A stretch of DNA of 64,000 nt from contig NZ_CP121354.1 in NCBI RefSeq assembly GCF_029674545.1, positions 4,101,001 through 4,165,000 on the forward strand. The letters run 5' to 3'. Of this stretch, positions 16,236 to 24,300 are shown piece after piece; positions within the stretch are counted from its first letter, which is position 1; every line of letters begins with the position of its first letter. This DNA is from Mesorhizobium sp. WSM4904 (lineage in GTDB: Bacteria > Pseudomonadota > Alphaproteobacteria > Rhizobiales > Rhizobiaceae). Below the pieces are notes generated by a model. It had not been told where the DNA came from. It worked only from the letters and a program-made list of their open reading frames with translations, and did not search any database. A program made the translations under genes and the position numbers.

Positions 16236-17396
16236 ATGCGGATTCCTAGCGTCGTCAGTTTCGTGCTCGCAGCGCTTTGCCTTGCCGGCTGCTCGTCCAC
16301 GTCGGGCGTCGACGCCTTGCAGGTGCCGTCCAGCGAGACGACAAGCTCCGTCGTGCGGCCGAGCGCGCCGGTGACGAAGGCCATGAGGACGGTTGACACC
16401 GAGACAACAGTCGAGGCCGCGTCGATGTCGGGCGCTGCGCGTATCAAGCCGCCGGCGCCGCTGCTTGACGAGGACAATGCGCGTCCCGGCGACGAGAACT
16501 CGCGCCTTGACGCCGAGAACTCGCGTCCCGGCGACGAGAATTCGCGCCCCTTCGGCCTCGCCGAGGAAGAGACGGTCGCGTTCCCCGCGCCGGACCTGCC
16601 GGACAGCGTCGAGCCGCCGGTCGAGGCGGCGGCGCTCGTCTCGCCGCCGAAGCGGCTGTCGCGCGCTGCACCAGCCATGCTCGCCAGCCCGGTCACCCGC
16701 TATGCGTTCCGCGATGCCAAGCCGATCAATTTCGGCCGGTCTTCGCCCCGGCACCTTGCGGTGCACGGCGTCGACGTCTCGCGCTGGCAGGGCGACATCA
16801 ACTGGGGCAAGCTGCGTGCCCAGGGCGCCAACTTCGCCTATATCAAGGCAACCGATGGCGGCGATCATCTCGATCCGATGTTCATGAGGAACTGGCGCGG
16901 CGCCGACGCTGCCGGGCTGAAGCGCGGCGCTTATCACTTCTTCTACTGGTGCCGCACCGCGGGCGAGCAGGCCGACTGGTTCATCCGCAACGTGCCGAAG
17001 GTCGAGGGCGCGCTGCCGCCGGTGATCGACGTCGAGTGGAACGGCGACTCCTCGTGCAGGCGGCGGCCGTCGCGCGAAAAAGTGCTGGAGAAGATGCAGG
17101 TGTTCATGGACAAGCTGGAGCGCCATTACGGCCAGCGGCCCATTATCTACACCAGCCCCGACTTCTACCGCGACAATCTGCGCGGCGCCTTCCCGGACTA
17201 TCCGTTCTGGCTGCGCGCGGTGGCCGCGCACCCGTCAAAGGTCTATCCGGGCCGCAACTGGCTGTTCTGGCAGTATTCGGGCTCCGGCCTGTCGCATGGC
17301 GTGAGGGGGCGCGTCGACCTCAACGTCTTCCACGGCGACGAGCGGCAGTGGCGTGCCTGGCTGGGCGGCGGCCAGATGGTCGCCGACGCGGATTGA
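16236..17396 (+). CDS. GH25 muramidase-like lipoprotein
   Basis: A 386-residue lipoprotein with a glycoside hydrolase family 25 domain that should cleave the muramic acid-GlcNAc bond of peptidoglycan. The lipobox LAGC puts the lipidated Cys at residue 19. Residues 60-160 are a low-complexity linker with short tandem repeats of the type DENSRPG. The catalytic domain begins at HGVDVSRWQGDINW and contains PPVIDVEWNGDS with the Asp-x-Glu pair, YIKATDG and FWQYSGSG. ATG at 16236 is preceded by AGG; the longer form from 16215 would put residues before the signal peptide. It acts in the periplasm or outer membrane. Confidence 0.9.
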   Translation: MRIPSVVSFVLAALCLAGCSSTSGVDALQVPSSETTSSVVRPSAPVTKAMRTVDTETTVEAASMSGAARIKPPAPLLDEDNARPGDENSRLDAENSRPGDENSRPFGLAEEETVAFPAPDLPDSVEPPVEAAALVSPPKRLSRAAPAMLASPVTRYAFRDAKPINFGRSSPRHLAVHGVDVSRWQGDINWGKLRAQGANFAYIKATDGGDHLDPMFMRNWRGADAAGLKRGAYHFFYWCRTAGEQADWFIRNVPKVEGALPPVIDVEWNGDSSCRRRPSREKVLEKMQVFMDKLERHYGQRPIIYTSPDFYRDNLRGAFPDYPFWLRAVAAHPSKVYPGRNWLFWQYSGSGLSHGVRGRVDLNVFHGDERQWRAWLGGGQMVADAD

Positions 17397-17417
17397 GCCG
17401 CTTTCGGATTGCCTCGC

Positions 17418-17531
17418 CTATTTCGGTGGCAGAGGTCGCGAATCCGTGATTGCCGCATAGGCCAGCACACCCATGAAGACTGCGAAATAGGCCAGAACGA
17501 CGGCGACGACGATCAGGGTATCGGTGGGCAT
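17418..17531 (-). CDS. 37-residue single-span membrane protein
   Basis: A short protein MPTDTLIVVAVVLAYFAVFM followed by GVLAYAAITDSRPLPPK: one membrane helix (about residues 5-28) with a polar Pro-rich tail. ATG at 17531 is chosen because CGAGGAG ends 6 nt upstream; an ATG two codons earlier is too close to it. A FixK/FNR-type box lies 54-67 bases upstream, the same distance as for the PPOX gene next door. Small helices of this type often stabilise respiratory oxidases, but no oxidase is adjacent here. I do not recognise the family. Confidence 0.7.
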   Translation of the reverse strand: MPTDTLIVVAVVLAYFAVFMGVLAYAAITDSRPLPPK

Positions 17532-17584
17532 ATCCATCTCCTCGAGAGAACGGCCGAGGAGACAGCGGGCCGTACGGCATTGCC

Positions 17585-17598
17585 TTGATCTGGATCAT
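17585..17598. promoter_or_regulatory. FixK/FNR-type box upstream of the small membrane protein
   Basis: TTGATCTGGATCAT, one base off the palindrome TTGAT-N4-ATCAA recognised by FNR/FixK regulators. Its centre is about 60 nt upstream of the minus-strand start at 17531. Confidence 0.6.
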
Positions 17599-17714
17599 GC
17601 GATCCATCAATAGGCAGCTGCAGTGACCTGATTCCGGGCCGACGTCGGGGGCCAGGGACCCCATCACTAAACAAAAGTGCGGTTCGCGCCGCCCGCCTTG
17701 CCGCCGTACCGCGC

Positions 17715-18167
17715 TCAGCAGGTGACCAGATCCGTGTGGCCGAAACCCTTCGAGTAATCGAGCACGGAGATGACTGAAGGCATCACGCGAAAAATGCGGA
17801 CCTGCTCCGGCGTCGGCATCGGGCCTGGTAGCGAGGCCTGCGGCGGATATTTCATCGGCAGCATCCGCAGAACCTTCTCGGCCTCGGTCCTGTCGGTGAC
17901 CGGTTGCGCGCGCGCCGCCATCGAAAGTCCGGTAATCTCCATCACCTGAGGCGCGTCGTGGTCGATGGTCAGCGACACACGATCGTCCCGCGCGATGTTC
18001 GCTGCCTTCTGGCTGTCCAGGCCGCAGAGGAAGTAGAGGGTGAGGCCGTCGTTGACGTAGCCGACGGTCGTCGCCTGCGGCCAACCGTCGGGTCTCAAGG
18101 TCGCAATCGTCATGACCCGATGCTGATCCAACAGCGTCTCGATCTTGTTCTTGATCTCCTTGTCCAT
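17715..18167 (-). CDS. Pyridoxamine 5'-phosphate oxidase-like flavoprotein
   Basis: A 150-residue protein with the split beta-barrel fold that binds FMN. The opening HRVMTIATLRPDGWPQATTV and the following LYFLCGLDSQKAANIARDDR are typical of the PPOX-like superfamily. Members reduce or bind varied cofactors, F420 or heme derivatives; this one is too short and divergent to be a genuine PdxH. A perfect FixK-type palindrome centred 66 nt upstream of the start suggests induction under low oxygen. C-terminal Cys150 is unusual. Confidence 0.85.
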   Translation of the reverse strand: MDKEIKNKIETLLDQHRVMTIATLRPDGWPQATTVGYVNDGLTLYFLCGLDSQKAANIARDDRVSLTIDHDAPQVMEITGLSMAARAQPVTDRTEAEKVLRMLPMKYPPQASLPGPMPTPEQVRIFRVMPSVISVLDYSKGFGHTDLVTC

Positions 18168-18513
18168 CCTTGCCTCCGAAGTCTTTGCTTACGGTGGCCA
18201 TGGTAAGGATCATGGATAGGGTGGCTTTGACGTACGTCAACGCATGGGCTGCAACGCGCCTGGTCGCGATGTCCGACCGGACGAACACACTTGCATGCGC
18301 GCCGCAACTCGCTGGCGCTACGGAACGATCCGGCCAGGCATTCGTTGGAATCGACCAGGGATATCGTGCGGCGAAAGCGAGCGCTCTGCGAACAATCAGG
18401 CGAATGACCAAACCGCACCTGTCGTCCATCCGGAAGGAAGAGAACCTGGTTGCTGCCGAAGCCAGTGGGTCGTTGCGGGCCGCCTTGCGGCATCAAAAGC
18501 GGAAGGGACCAAC
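18168..18513. other. 346-bp divergent region upstream of PPOX and PEBP genes
   Basis: It contains the FixK-type box at 18227-18240. Between 18241 and 18500 reading frames are open on the plus strand, but their translation is low in hydrophobic order and unlike any family, so I call no gene there. Confidence 0.5.
18227..18240. promoter_or_regulatory. Perfect FixK/FNR-type palindrome
   Basis: TTGACGTACGTCAA is a perfect 14-base palindrome and matches the rhizobial FixK2 pattern TTG(A/C)-N6-(G/T)CAA. It lies 60-73 nt upstream of the PPOX-like start on the minus strand and about 275 nt from the PEBP gene on the plus strand, so the PPOX gene is the likely target. Confidence 0.7.
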
Positions 18514-18984
18514 ATGCCACTGACACTGACCAGTCCTGCGTTCGCCGACGGCGATCCCATCCCCGAACGTTTTACCCGCGATGGCGAAAATGTTTCTCCG
18601 CCTCTGAAATGGTCGGGGATCCCTGACGGGACCAGGAGCCTCGTTCTCGTCGTGGACGACCCCGATGCACCACGCGGGACGTTCGGTCACTGGGCGGTGT
18701 TCAACATTTCGCCCGACGTCGAGCAACTTGCCGAAGGCGCGGACGGAAAGCCGGGAACCGAAGCACTCCAGCAAGGGAAGAACGACTTCGGCAACGCCTC
18801 CTACGATGGCCCGGACCCGCCGGTAGGGCACGGAGTTCACCACTACCATTTCCGGCTGGCGGCTCTCGATGTGCCGAGCCTCGGCATTCCCGGCCAGACC
18901 GGCATCAAGGAAATCTGGAAGGAGGCTAGGCGCCATGCGATCGAGGCGGCGGAACTCGTGGGCACATACGAACATGCCGCCTGA
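18514..18984 (+). CDS. YbhB/YbcL family (PEBP-like) protein
   Basis: A 156-residue phosphatidylethanolamine-binding-protein homologue. Landmarks are FTRDGENVSPPLKWSG, LVVDDPDAPRGTFGHWAVFNI and the anion-pocket region HGVHHYHFRLAAL. Bacterial members are cytosolic or periplasmic, and their ligand is not settled. ATG at 18514 has GGAAGGGA a few nucleotides upstream; the reading frame is open further upstream but that part is not family-like. No signal peptide, so it is probably cytosolic. Confidence 0.9.
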   Translation: MPLTLTSPAFADGDPIPERFTRDGENVSPPLKWSGIPDGTRSLVLVVDDPDAPRGTFGHWAVFNISPDVEQLAEGADGKPGTEALQQGKNDFGNASYDGPDPPVGHGVHHYHFRLAALDVPSLGIPGQTGIKEIWKEARRHAIEAAELVGTYEHAA

Positions 18985-19041
18985 GTGGCGAAGGCTTTTT
19001 CCCGTCAGGCAGTGCCGGCCGCGTCACTCGGGAGCCCGCAA

Positions 19042-19350
19042 ATGAACAATCCAGACCCGAACAATCCCGAACCGATGCCGGGCGATCCCGGGCCGGAGCC
19101 TTCCCGCCCTCCAGTTCCACCGGAAAAGCCGCCCGGAGAACCACCAGGCGTTCCTCCGCCTTCACCCGATCCTATCCCGGGACCGGGGAGGGGACCCCCT
19201 GATATTCCGCCGGACGCGCCACCTGAGATCCCGCCGGAGGAGCCGACATTTCCCAAGCCGACGGCAGAAGAATTCCGCCGACGTGTCCAAATCAGATCGC
19301 CGGAACCCATTTCCAGAACACGCCTTCCATCCTCTCGGGATAGTATTTGA
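19042..19350 (+). CDS. Proline-rich small protein, 102 aa
   Basis: A highly proline-rich protein (MNNPDPNNPEPMPGDPGPEP and onward, about one residue in three being Pro to residue 75) with a basic C-terminal tail. GGGAG lies 6 nt before ATG at 19042. No membrane segment or known domain. Its 3' end overlaps the convergent 110-residue gene by 59 nt, so either the C-terminus is not native or the overlap is real. Pro-rich composition in high-GC DNA can arise by chance, hence moderate confidence. Confidence 0.5.
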   Translation: MNNPDPNNPEPMPGDPGPEPSRPPVPPEKPPGEPPGVPPPSPDPIPGPGRGPPDIPPDAPPEIPPEEPTFPKPTAEEFRRRVQIRSPEPISRTRLPSSRDSI

Positions 19351-19624
19351 ATTCACATTCGAACCGTCGTCCGTAGCTGGCGGCGGCAGCAAGCGCTGCC
19401 TCGCTGACGGGGCGCATGCCCGTTCCCGGCGCGAACCAATCCTCCAGCAGATCGTCCGGCACATAGGCGCCGATCCTCAGCGGCAGTTGTTGCAGGACAA
19501 CGTCCATTTCCTTCGGCGGCACCGCGTTCATTCGCTTCCTCGCGTGTGCGGTGAATTTGAAGTTCCTGCGATTCAAGAATTCCGAAATCACACCAGGAAC
19601 TGCGGGCTCGGCCTGGAGTTCCAT
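19292..19624 (-). CDS. Hypothetical protein, 110 aa
   Basis: Unrecognised soluble protein beginning MELQAEPAVPGVISEFLNRR, with a basic segment NFKFTAHARKRMNAVPPKEM and an acidic stretch DDLLEDWFAPGTG, ending EGVFWKWVPAI. Composition and codon pattern look like a genuine gene. The start at 19624 has AGAGG upstream, lying 15 nt from the edge of a family B repeat, so the promoter must be inside or beyond the repeat. The KFTAHARKRM segment recalls toxin-like RelE/BrnT folds only vaguely, and I make no such claim. Confidence 0.65.
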   Translation of the reverse strand: MELQAEPAVPGVISEFLNRRNFKFTAHARKRMNAVPPKEMDVVLQQLPLRIGAYVPDDLLEDWFAPGTGMRPVSEAALAAAASYGRRFECEFKYYPERMEGVFWKWVPAI

Positions 19625-19639
19625 GAGAACCTCTTCTTC

Positions 19640-19696
19640 CCTTCTCCCCTTGCGGGAGAAGGTGGCCGCGAAGCGGCCGGATGAGGGGTGTTCCAG
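19640..19696. repeat. Family B intergenic element, half copy
   Basis: Contains the left-arm sequences CCTTCTCCCCTTGCGGGAGA and CGGATGAGGGGTGTTCCAG seen at 11545-11607, with a different inner hairpin (GCCGCGAAGCGGC). The complementary right arm is missing. Confidence 0.75.
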
Positions 19697-19735
19697 CTTG
19701 GCGATATGCTCGAAATCGCCGCATCGCAGCGCGCC

Positions 19736-19919
19736 TTCGTCATCCACGGGCGGAGCAAGGAGCGAAGCGACGCGCGCAGACCCGAGGATCCTGCCGTGAC
19801 CCTTATCGTAGGGCGCAACGGCGCAGAATTCTGAGCCGTTGCAACGCGTTGATGTAACGGCATGGATTCCAGGGTCTGCGCGCGTCGCTTCGCTCCTTGC
19901 TCCGCCCTGGAATGACGAA
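19736..19919. repeat. Palindromic intergenic element, family A copy 2
   Basis: Same TTCGTCAT/ATGACGAA ends and same internal order as 2844-3025, with matching blocks such as GGGTCTGCGCGCGTCGCTTC and GCAGAATTCTG. The two copies differ at scattered positions, so they are old or independently drifting. Confidence 0.8.
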
Positions 19920-19938
19920 GCTGCGGGGCGTTCGCAAA

Positions 19939-20310
19939 CTACGCCTCGTTGATCATCGCCTCGATATTGTACCCATCGGGATCGAGCACGAAGCAGGCGT
20001 AGTAGTGCTCCGCATAGTCCGGACGCGGCCCGGGCGCGCCGTTGTCCGCCGCGCCGGTCTCGAGCGCCGTCCGATAAAACGCATCGACCTCCGCCTTGCT
20101 CTTCACCCGGAAGGCGACATGCAGGTGGGTGAGCGGCGGTTTCTCGCCGGTGCACTGGATCTCGAACAGGCAGCCATTGCCGACATCGAAGGCCCAGAAC
20201 ACGCCTTCCTTGCCGAAGGAGAGGCGATAGCCCAGAGGCAAAAAAGCCTTTTCGTAGAATAGCTTGCTCTTGGCGAGGTCGCTGACTTCGATGGTGATGT
20301 GATCAATCAT
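19939..20310 (-). CDS. VOC (glyoxalase/dioxygenase fold) family protein
   Basis: A 123-residue single vicinal-oxygen-chelate domain. The opening MIDHITIEVSDLAKSKLFYE, THLHVAFRV and the ending DPDGYNIEAM supply the expected metal-ligand positions: His at the start, His in the second module and Glu near the end. Members include glyoxalase I-like enzymes, dioxygenases and antibiotic-binding proteins; the substrate cannot be read here. It stands alone. Confidence 0.9.
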   Translation of the reverse strand: MIDHITIEVSDLAKSKLFYEKAFLPLGYRLSFGKEGVFWAFDVGNGCLFEIQCTGEKPPLTHLHVAFRVKSKAEVDAFYRTALETGAADNGAPGPRPDYAEHYYACFVLDPDGYNIEAMINEA

Positions 20311-20350
20311 GGCAAAAGCGCGCTACCGGCCCACAGCGCTTGTCAGTCGG

Positions 20351-20557
20351 CTATGCCTCAACGTACTCAGATAGGCTGACTGCCTTGGGCACTTCCAGCC
20401 CATCGGCGCGCAGACCCTCTATGTGGAAACGAATTGCATCGCGGATTTCGTTCTCCACCTCAGGCACTGTTGCGCCTGTCGCGATGCAGCCAGGCAAATC
20501 CGGCACATAGGCAGAAAAATTGTTTTCCGCTTTCTCAATTACTACGGCATAGCGCAT
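20351..20557 (-). CDS. hicB: HicB-family antitoxin, apparently orphaned
   Basis: A 68-residue protein with the partly degraded RNase-H-like fold of HicB antitoxins (RYAVVIEKAENNFSAYVPDL, PGCIATGATVPEVENEI, IRFHIEGL). In working modules HicB binds and inhibits the mRNA-cleaving toxin HicA. Here the gene normally found upstream is reduced to a C-terminal scrap (20562-20636), so HicB has no local partner. AAGGAG lies 8 nt before the start. No DNA-binding tail follows the HicB domain, so autoregulation is doubtful. Confidence 0.85.
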   Translation of the reverse strand: MRYAVVIEKAENNFSAYVPDLPGCIATGATVPEVENEIRDAIRFHIEGLRADGLEVPKAVSLSEYVEA

Positions 20558-20561
20558 GCCA

Positions 20562-20636
20562 TCACTCCTTTAAGCCGGACTGCTTGAGGATACTGTTCAA
20601 TCTAGCTACATCCACCGAAATGGCCATCTCGTGATG
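20562..20636 (-). pseudogene. C-terminal remnant of a hicA toxin gene
   Basis: Directly upstream of hicB, in frame and ending in TGA 4 nt before the hicB start, the translation ends ARLNSILKQSGLKE, which matches the usual C-terminus of HicA toxins (pattern LNSILKQAGLK). The rest of HicA, including its double-stranded-RNA-binding-like core and catalytic His, is missing. In its place the stop codon of the low-GC gene at 20637 abuts this remnant in the same frame. Confidence 0.6.
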
Positions 20637-21233
20637 CTAAGTCTGGCTCGATTTTGCTATATTATCCAAAGACTTGGCTATCTTTTCAAGTTGCTCTGGT
20701 AATCTCTTTGCGCCTGAGGTGTAGAAATATGCCCTTAGATCTATAACAAAGCTCTCAATATATTTACGTGATCCATAGTTGTAAGAGGCTTGAATTGTGA
20801 ATTTATCGGGCGTTATGACCTTGCCATCAATGGTCTTTCCTACTTCAGGACCTGTGCAAAGCTCAATCCAAAAACCGTCCCCAGGGGCAAGCGTTGATAG
20901 CGTATTTTTGAAAATATACATATCAGCAATATTTTTTGATTCCCCTCTCATTTCGCCAAATCGATAGAAATCCTTATCGATCGAAAGTCTCAAGTTCTCT
21001 GCTGGTGAGGCGCCTCGGTTCCAAATGCGAGCGACAAAAATGGTGTGGTGCTGAATTTCGATGTTGAACGAAATAACTGGCCGGGTTTGAACCTCGATCT
21101 GTTTTTGAACCTCTGCAACCATACGCCTGTTAGAATGTGCTATGCTATATGTAAGCCATGCGTATATCGCGGTTATAATCACCAAAATTCCAGTTAAAAA
21201 ATCTGTGGCTGTTAGTCCAAAGAAGGTAGCCAT
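20637..21233 (-). CDS. Low-GC membrane-anchored protein of unknown function, 198 aa
   Basis: Unrecognised. It begins MATFFGLTATDFLTGILVII, giving one membrane helix (about residues 10-30), a short linker, and a soluble domain with alternating beta-type sequence (RPVISFNIEIQHHTIFVARI). The C-terminal LPEQLEKIAKSLDNIAKS forms a short amphipathic helix. Base composition is visibly AT-richer than its neighbours, which suggests horizontal gain. ATG at 21233 has GGAGG 5 nt upstream. The Shine-Dalgarno starts right after the T-run of the nrdJ terminator, and the stop codon abuts the hicA remnant. Confidence 0.75.
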   Translation of the reverse strand: MATFFGLTATDFLTGILVIITAIYAWLTYSIAHSNRRMVAEVQKQIEVQTRPVISFNIEIQHHTIFVARIWNRGASPAENLRLSIDKDFYRFGEMRGESKNIADMYIFKNTLSTLAPGDGFWIELCTGPEVGKTIDGKVITPDKFTIQASYNYGSRKYIESFVIDLRAYFYTSGAKRLPEQLEKIAKSLDNIAKSSQT

Positions 21234-21243
21234 GGGCTCCTCC

Positions 21244-21273
21244 AAAAAATAGCCCGCACTTAGCAGTGCGGGC
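21244..21273 (-). terminator. Rho-independent terminator after nrdJ
   Basis: On the minus strand GCCCGCACT-GCTA-AGTGCGGGC is followed by TATTTTTT. It ends nrdJ transcription; the Shine-Dalgarno of the next gene follows immediately after the T-run. Confidence 0.85.
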
Positions 21274-21300
21274 CATATGTTTCATTCTCGATATGCCTTC

Positions 21301-24300
21301 TCAGCTGCACCCGCTCGTCGAACCACAAGTATCGCACTTCTCGCAGGTGCCGTTCCGCACCATGGTGAAGTTGTGGCATTCCGAGCATTCGTTGCCGGTG
21401 TAGCCTTGGAGCAGCGACTGCTGACGCCTTGTCGCGGCGAGCTTCTTCGCCTCGGCGGCCTCGTTGGCGGCAGCGTCGGTGAAGAGCGCCTCGGCGCTGC
21501 CGGCGGCCTCGGCTTCCTCTTCCACCATCTCCTCGGCCAGTTCCCTGGCGCGCTCCTCATAGTCGCGCTTGTAGGCCAAGGCCTCGTCGCTCGCCGGCTT
21601 CAGCGCCAGTACGTTGGAACCGGCGAAGGCGGCGCGGGCAGGAGTGGTAGCGGAGGAGGGATTTGAACCCCCGCCAAAGCCCTTGGGATCGCTGCCGATG
21701 CCCGAGACCAGCTTCACCGGCGAGGCGCCGCGATAGAGGCCCTTGGAGAAGGGCGTCGCCTTGCCTTCGGTGATGCCGCGGCCGAGCGCGGTCTTGTCGA
21801 AGTCCGACTGGTCGACATGGGCGAGGTCGTGCCGGCCGAGATAAGAGACGGCAAGCTCGCGGAACACGTAGTCGAGGATCGACGTCGCGTTCTTGATCGC
21901 GTCGTTGCCCTGCACCATGCCGGCCGGCTCGAACTTGGTGAAGGTGAAGGCCTCGACATACTCGTCGAGCGGCACGCCATATTGCAGGCCGAGCGAGATC
22001 GCGATGGCGAAGTTGTTCATCATCGCGCGGAAGGCCGCACCTTCCTTGTGCATGTCGATGAAGATCTCGCCCAAGCGGCCGTCGTCGAATTCGCCGGTGC
22101 GCAAGTACACCTTGTGGCCGCCGACGACGGCCTTCTGCGTGTAGCCCTTGCGGCGGTTCGGCAGCTTCTCGCGGTCGCGGTACAGCCGCTCCACCACGCG
22201 CTCGACGATCTTTTCCGTCACCTGCACGGCGCGCTGGGCGGCGGGTGCGGCAATCAGCTGCTCGACGACCTCGTCCTCATCCTCGTCGTCATCGGCGAGC
22301 AGCGAGGCATTGAGCGGCTGCGACAGCTTCGAGCCGTCGCGATAGAGCGCGTTGGCCTTCAGCGCCAGCTTCCAGGACAGCATGTAGGCGTTCTTGGCAT
22401 CCTCGACCGTCGCCTCGTTCGGCATGTTGATGGTCTTGGAGATGGCGCCCGAGATGAAAGGCTGCGCCGCGGCCATCATCAGGATGTGGCTCTGGATCGA
22501 CAGCGAACGCTTGCCGATCTTGCCGCAGGGGCTGGCGCAGTCGAACACCGAAAGATGTTCGGCCTTCAGGAAGGGCGCGCCTTCCAGCGTCATCGCACCG
22601 CAGACATGGATGTTGGCGGCGTCGATATCCTTCCTGGTGAAGCCGAGAGCCGGCAGCATCTCGAAGGAGACGTCTGAGAGCTGCTCGTCGGTGAAGCCGA
22701 GCGTCTCCTTCACCCAGTCGGCGCCCAGCGTCCACTGGTTGAACACGAACTTGATGTCGAAGGCCGACTTCAGCGCAGCGTTGAGCGCCGCGATCTTCTC
22801 GTCGGTGAAGCCCTTGGCCTTGAGCGTGGAGGGGTTGATGCCAGGCGCCTGGTTGAGGTTGCCGTGGCCGACCGCATAGGCCTCGATCTCGGCGATCTGG
22901 CTTTCGGAATAGCCGAGCGTCCTCAGCGCTTCCGGCACGGCGCGGTTGATGATCTTGAAGTAGCCGCCGCCGGCGAGCTTCTTGAACTTCACCAGGGCGA
23001 AGTCGGGCTCGATGCCGGTGGTGTCGCAATCCATGACCAGGCCGATCGTGCCGGTCGGCGCGATCACGGTCGCCTGCGCGTTGCGGTAGCCATGCTCCTC
23101 GCCGAGCTCGATGGCGCGGTCCCAGGCGGCGCGGGCATGCTCGGCCAGCGCCTGCTGCTTCAGGTCAGCAGCGACCAGCGGCACCGGGTTGACGGCGAGC
23201 TTCTCGTAGCCGTCCTTGTCGCCATAGGCGGCGCGGCGGTGGTTGCGCATGACGCGCAGCATGTTTTGCGCGTTGCGGTCATAGTCCGGGAAGGCGCCGA
23301 GCTCGGAGGCCATCTCGGCCGAGGTCGAATAGGCGACGCCGGTCATGATCGCGGTGAGCGCGGCGCAGATGGCGCGGCCCTCGTCGGAGTCGTAGGGAAT
23401 GCCCGAAGTCATCAGCAGGCCGCCGATATTGGCGTAGCCGAGGCCGAGCGTGCGGTAGTCGTAGGAAAGCTTGGCGATCTCCTTCGACGGGAACTGCGCC
23501 ATCATCACCGAGATTTCGAGCACGACGGTCCACAGGCGAACGGTGTGCTCGTAAGCGGCGATGTCGATCGTGCCGTCTTCCTTGCGGTAGGGCAGCAAGT
23601 TGATCGAGGCGAGGTTGCAGGCCGTGTCGTCGAGGAACATGTATTCCGAGCACGGGTTGGAGGCCCGGATCGCACCGGCAGAAGCGCAGGTGTGCCAGTC
23701 GTTCATCGTCGTGTTGAAGTGCAGGCCGGGGTCGGCCGACGCCCAGGCGGCATAGCCGATCTTTTCCCAGAGATCCCTGGCCTTCAGCGTCTTCAGCACC
23801 TTGCCGTCCTTGCGGGCGGTGAGCTGCCAGTCGCCATCGGCCTCCACGGCGCGCAGGAAATTGTCCTTCAGCGACACCGAATTGTTGGAGTTCTGGCCGG
23901 AGACGGTGAGATAGGCGTCCGAATCCCAATCGGTGTCGTAGGTCTTGAACGACATCGAGGTGTAGCCCTGGCGGGCGAACTGGATGACGCGGTAGATATA
24001 GTTCTCCGGCACGGCGTCCTTCTTGGCGGCCTTGATCTCGCGCTTCAGCGCGGTGTTCAGCGCCGGGTCGAAGCAGTCGTCGCCATTGCCTTCGCAATTG
24101 ACGCAGGCCTTCATGATCGCTTCGAGATGCTTCTTGACGATTTTGGAGCCGGTGACCAGCGAGGCGACCTTCTGCTCTTCATTGACCTTCCAGTCGATGA
24201 ATTCCTCGATGTCGGGATGGTCGGCGTCGACGATCACCATCTTGGCGGCGCGGCGCGTCGTGCCGCCCGACTTGATGGCGCCGGCGGCGCGGTCGCCGAT

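Larger units (their letters stand above)
19625..19938. other. 314-bp stretch made of two adjacent repeat elements
   Basis: No gene. It consists of a half copy of family B (19640-19696) followed by a full family A element (19736-19919). Confidence 0.7.

Noticed and set aside
18244..18513. Open frame extending the PEBP gene upstream
   Set aside because: Translation is not family-like, and a good ribosome site precedes the ATG at 18514.
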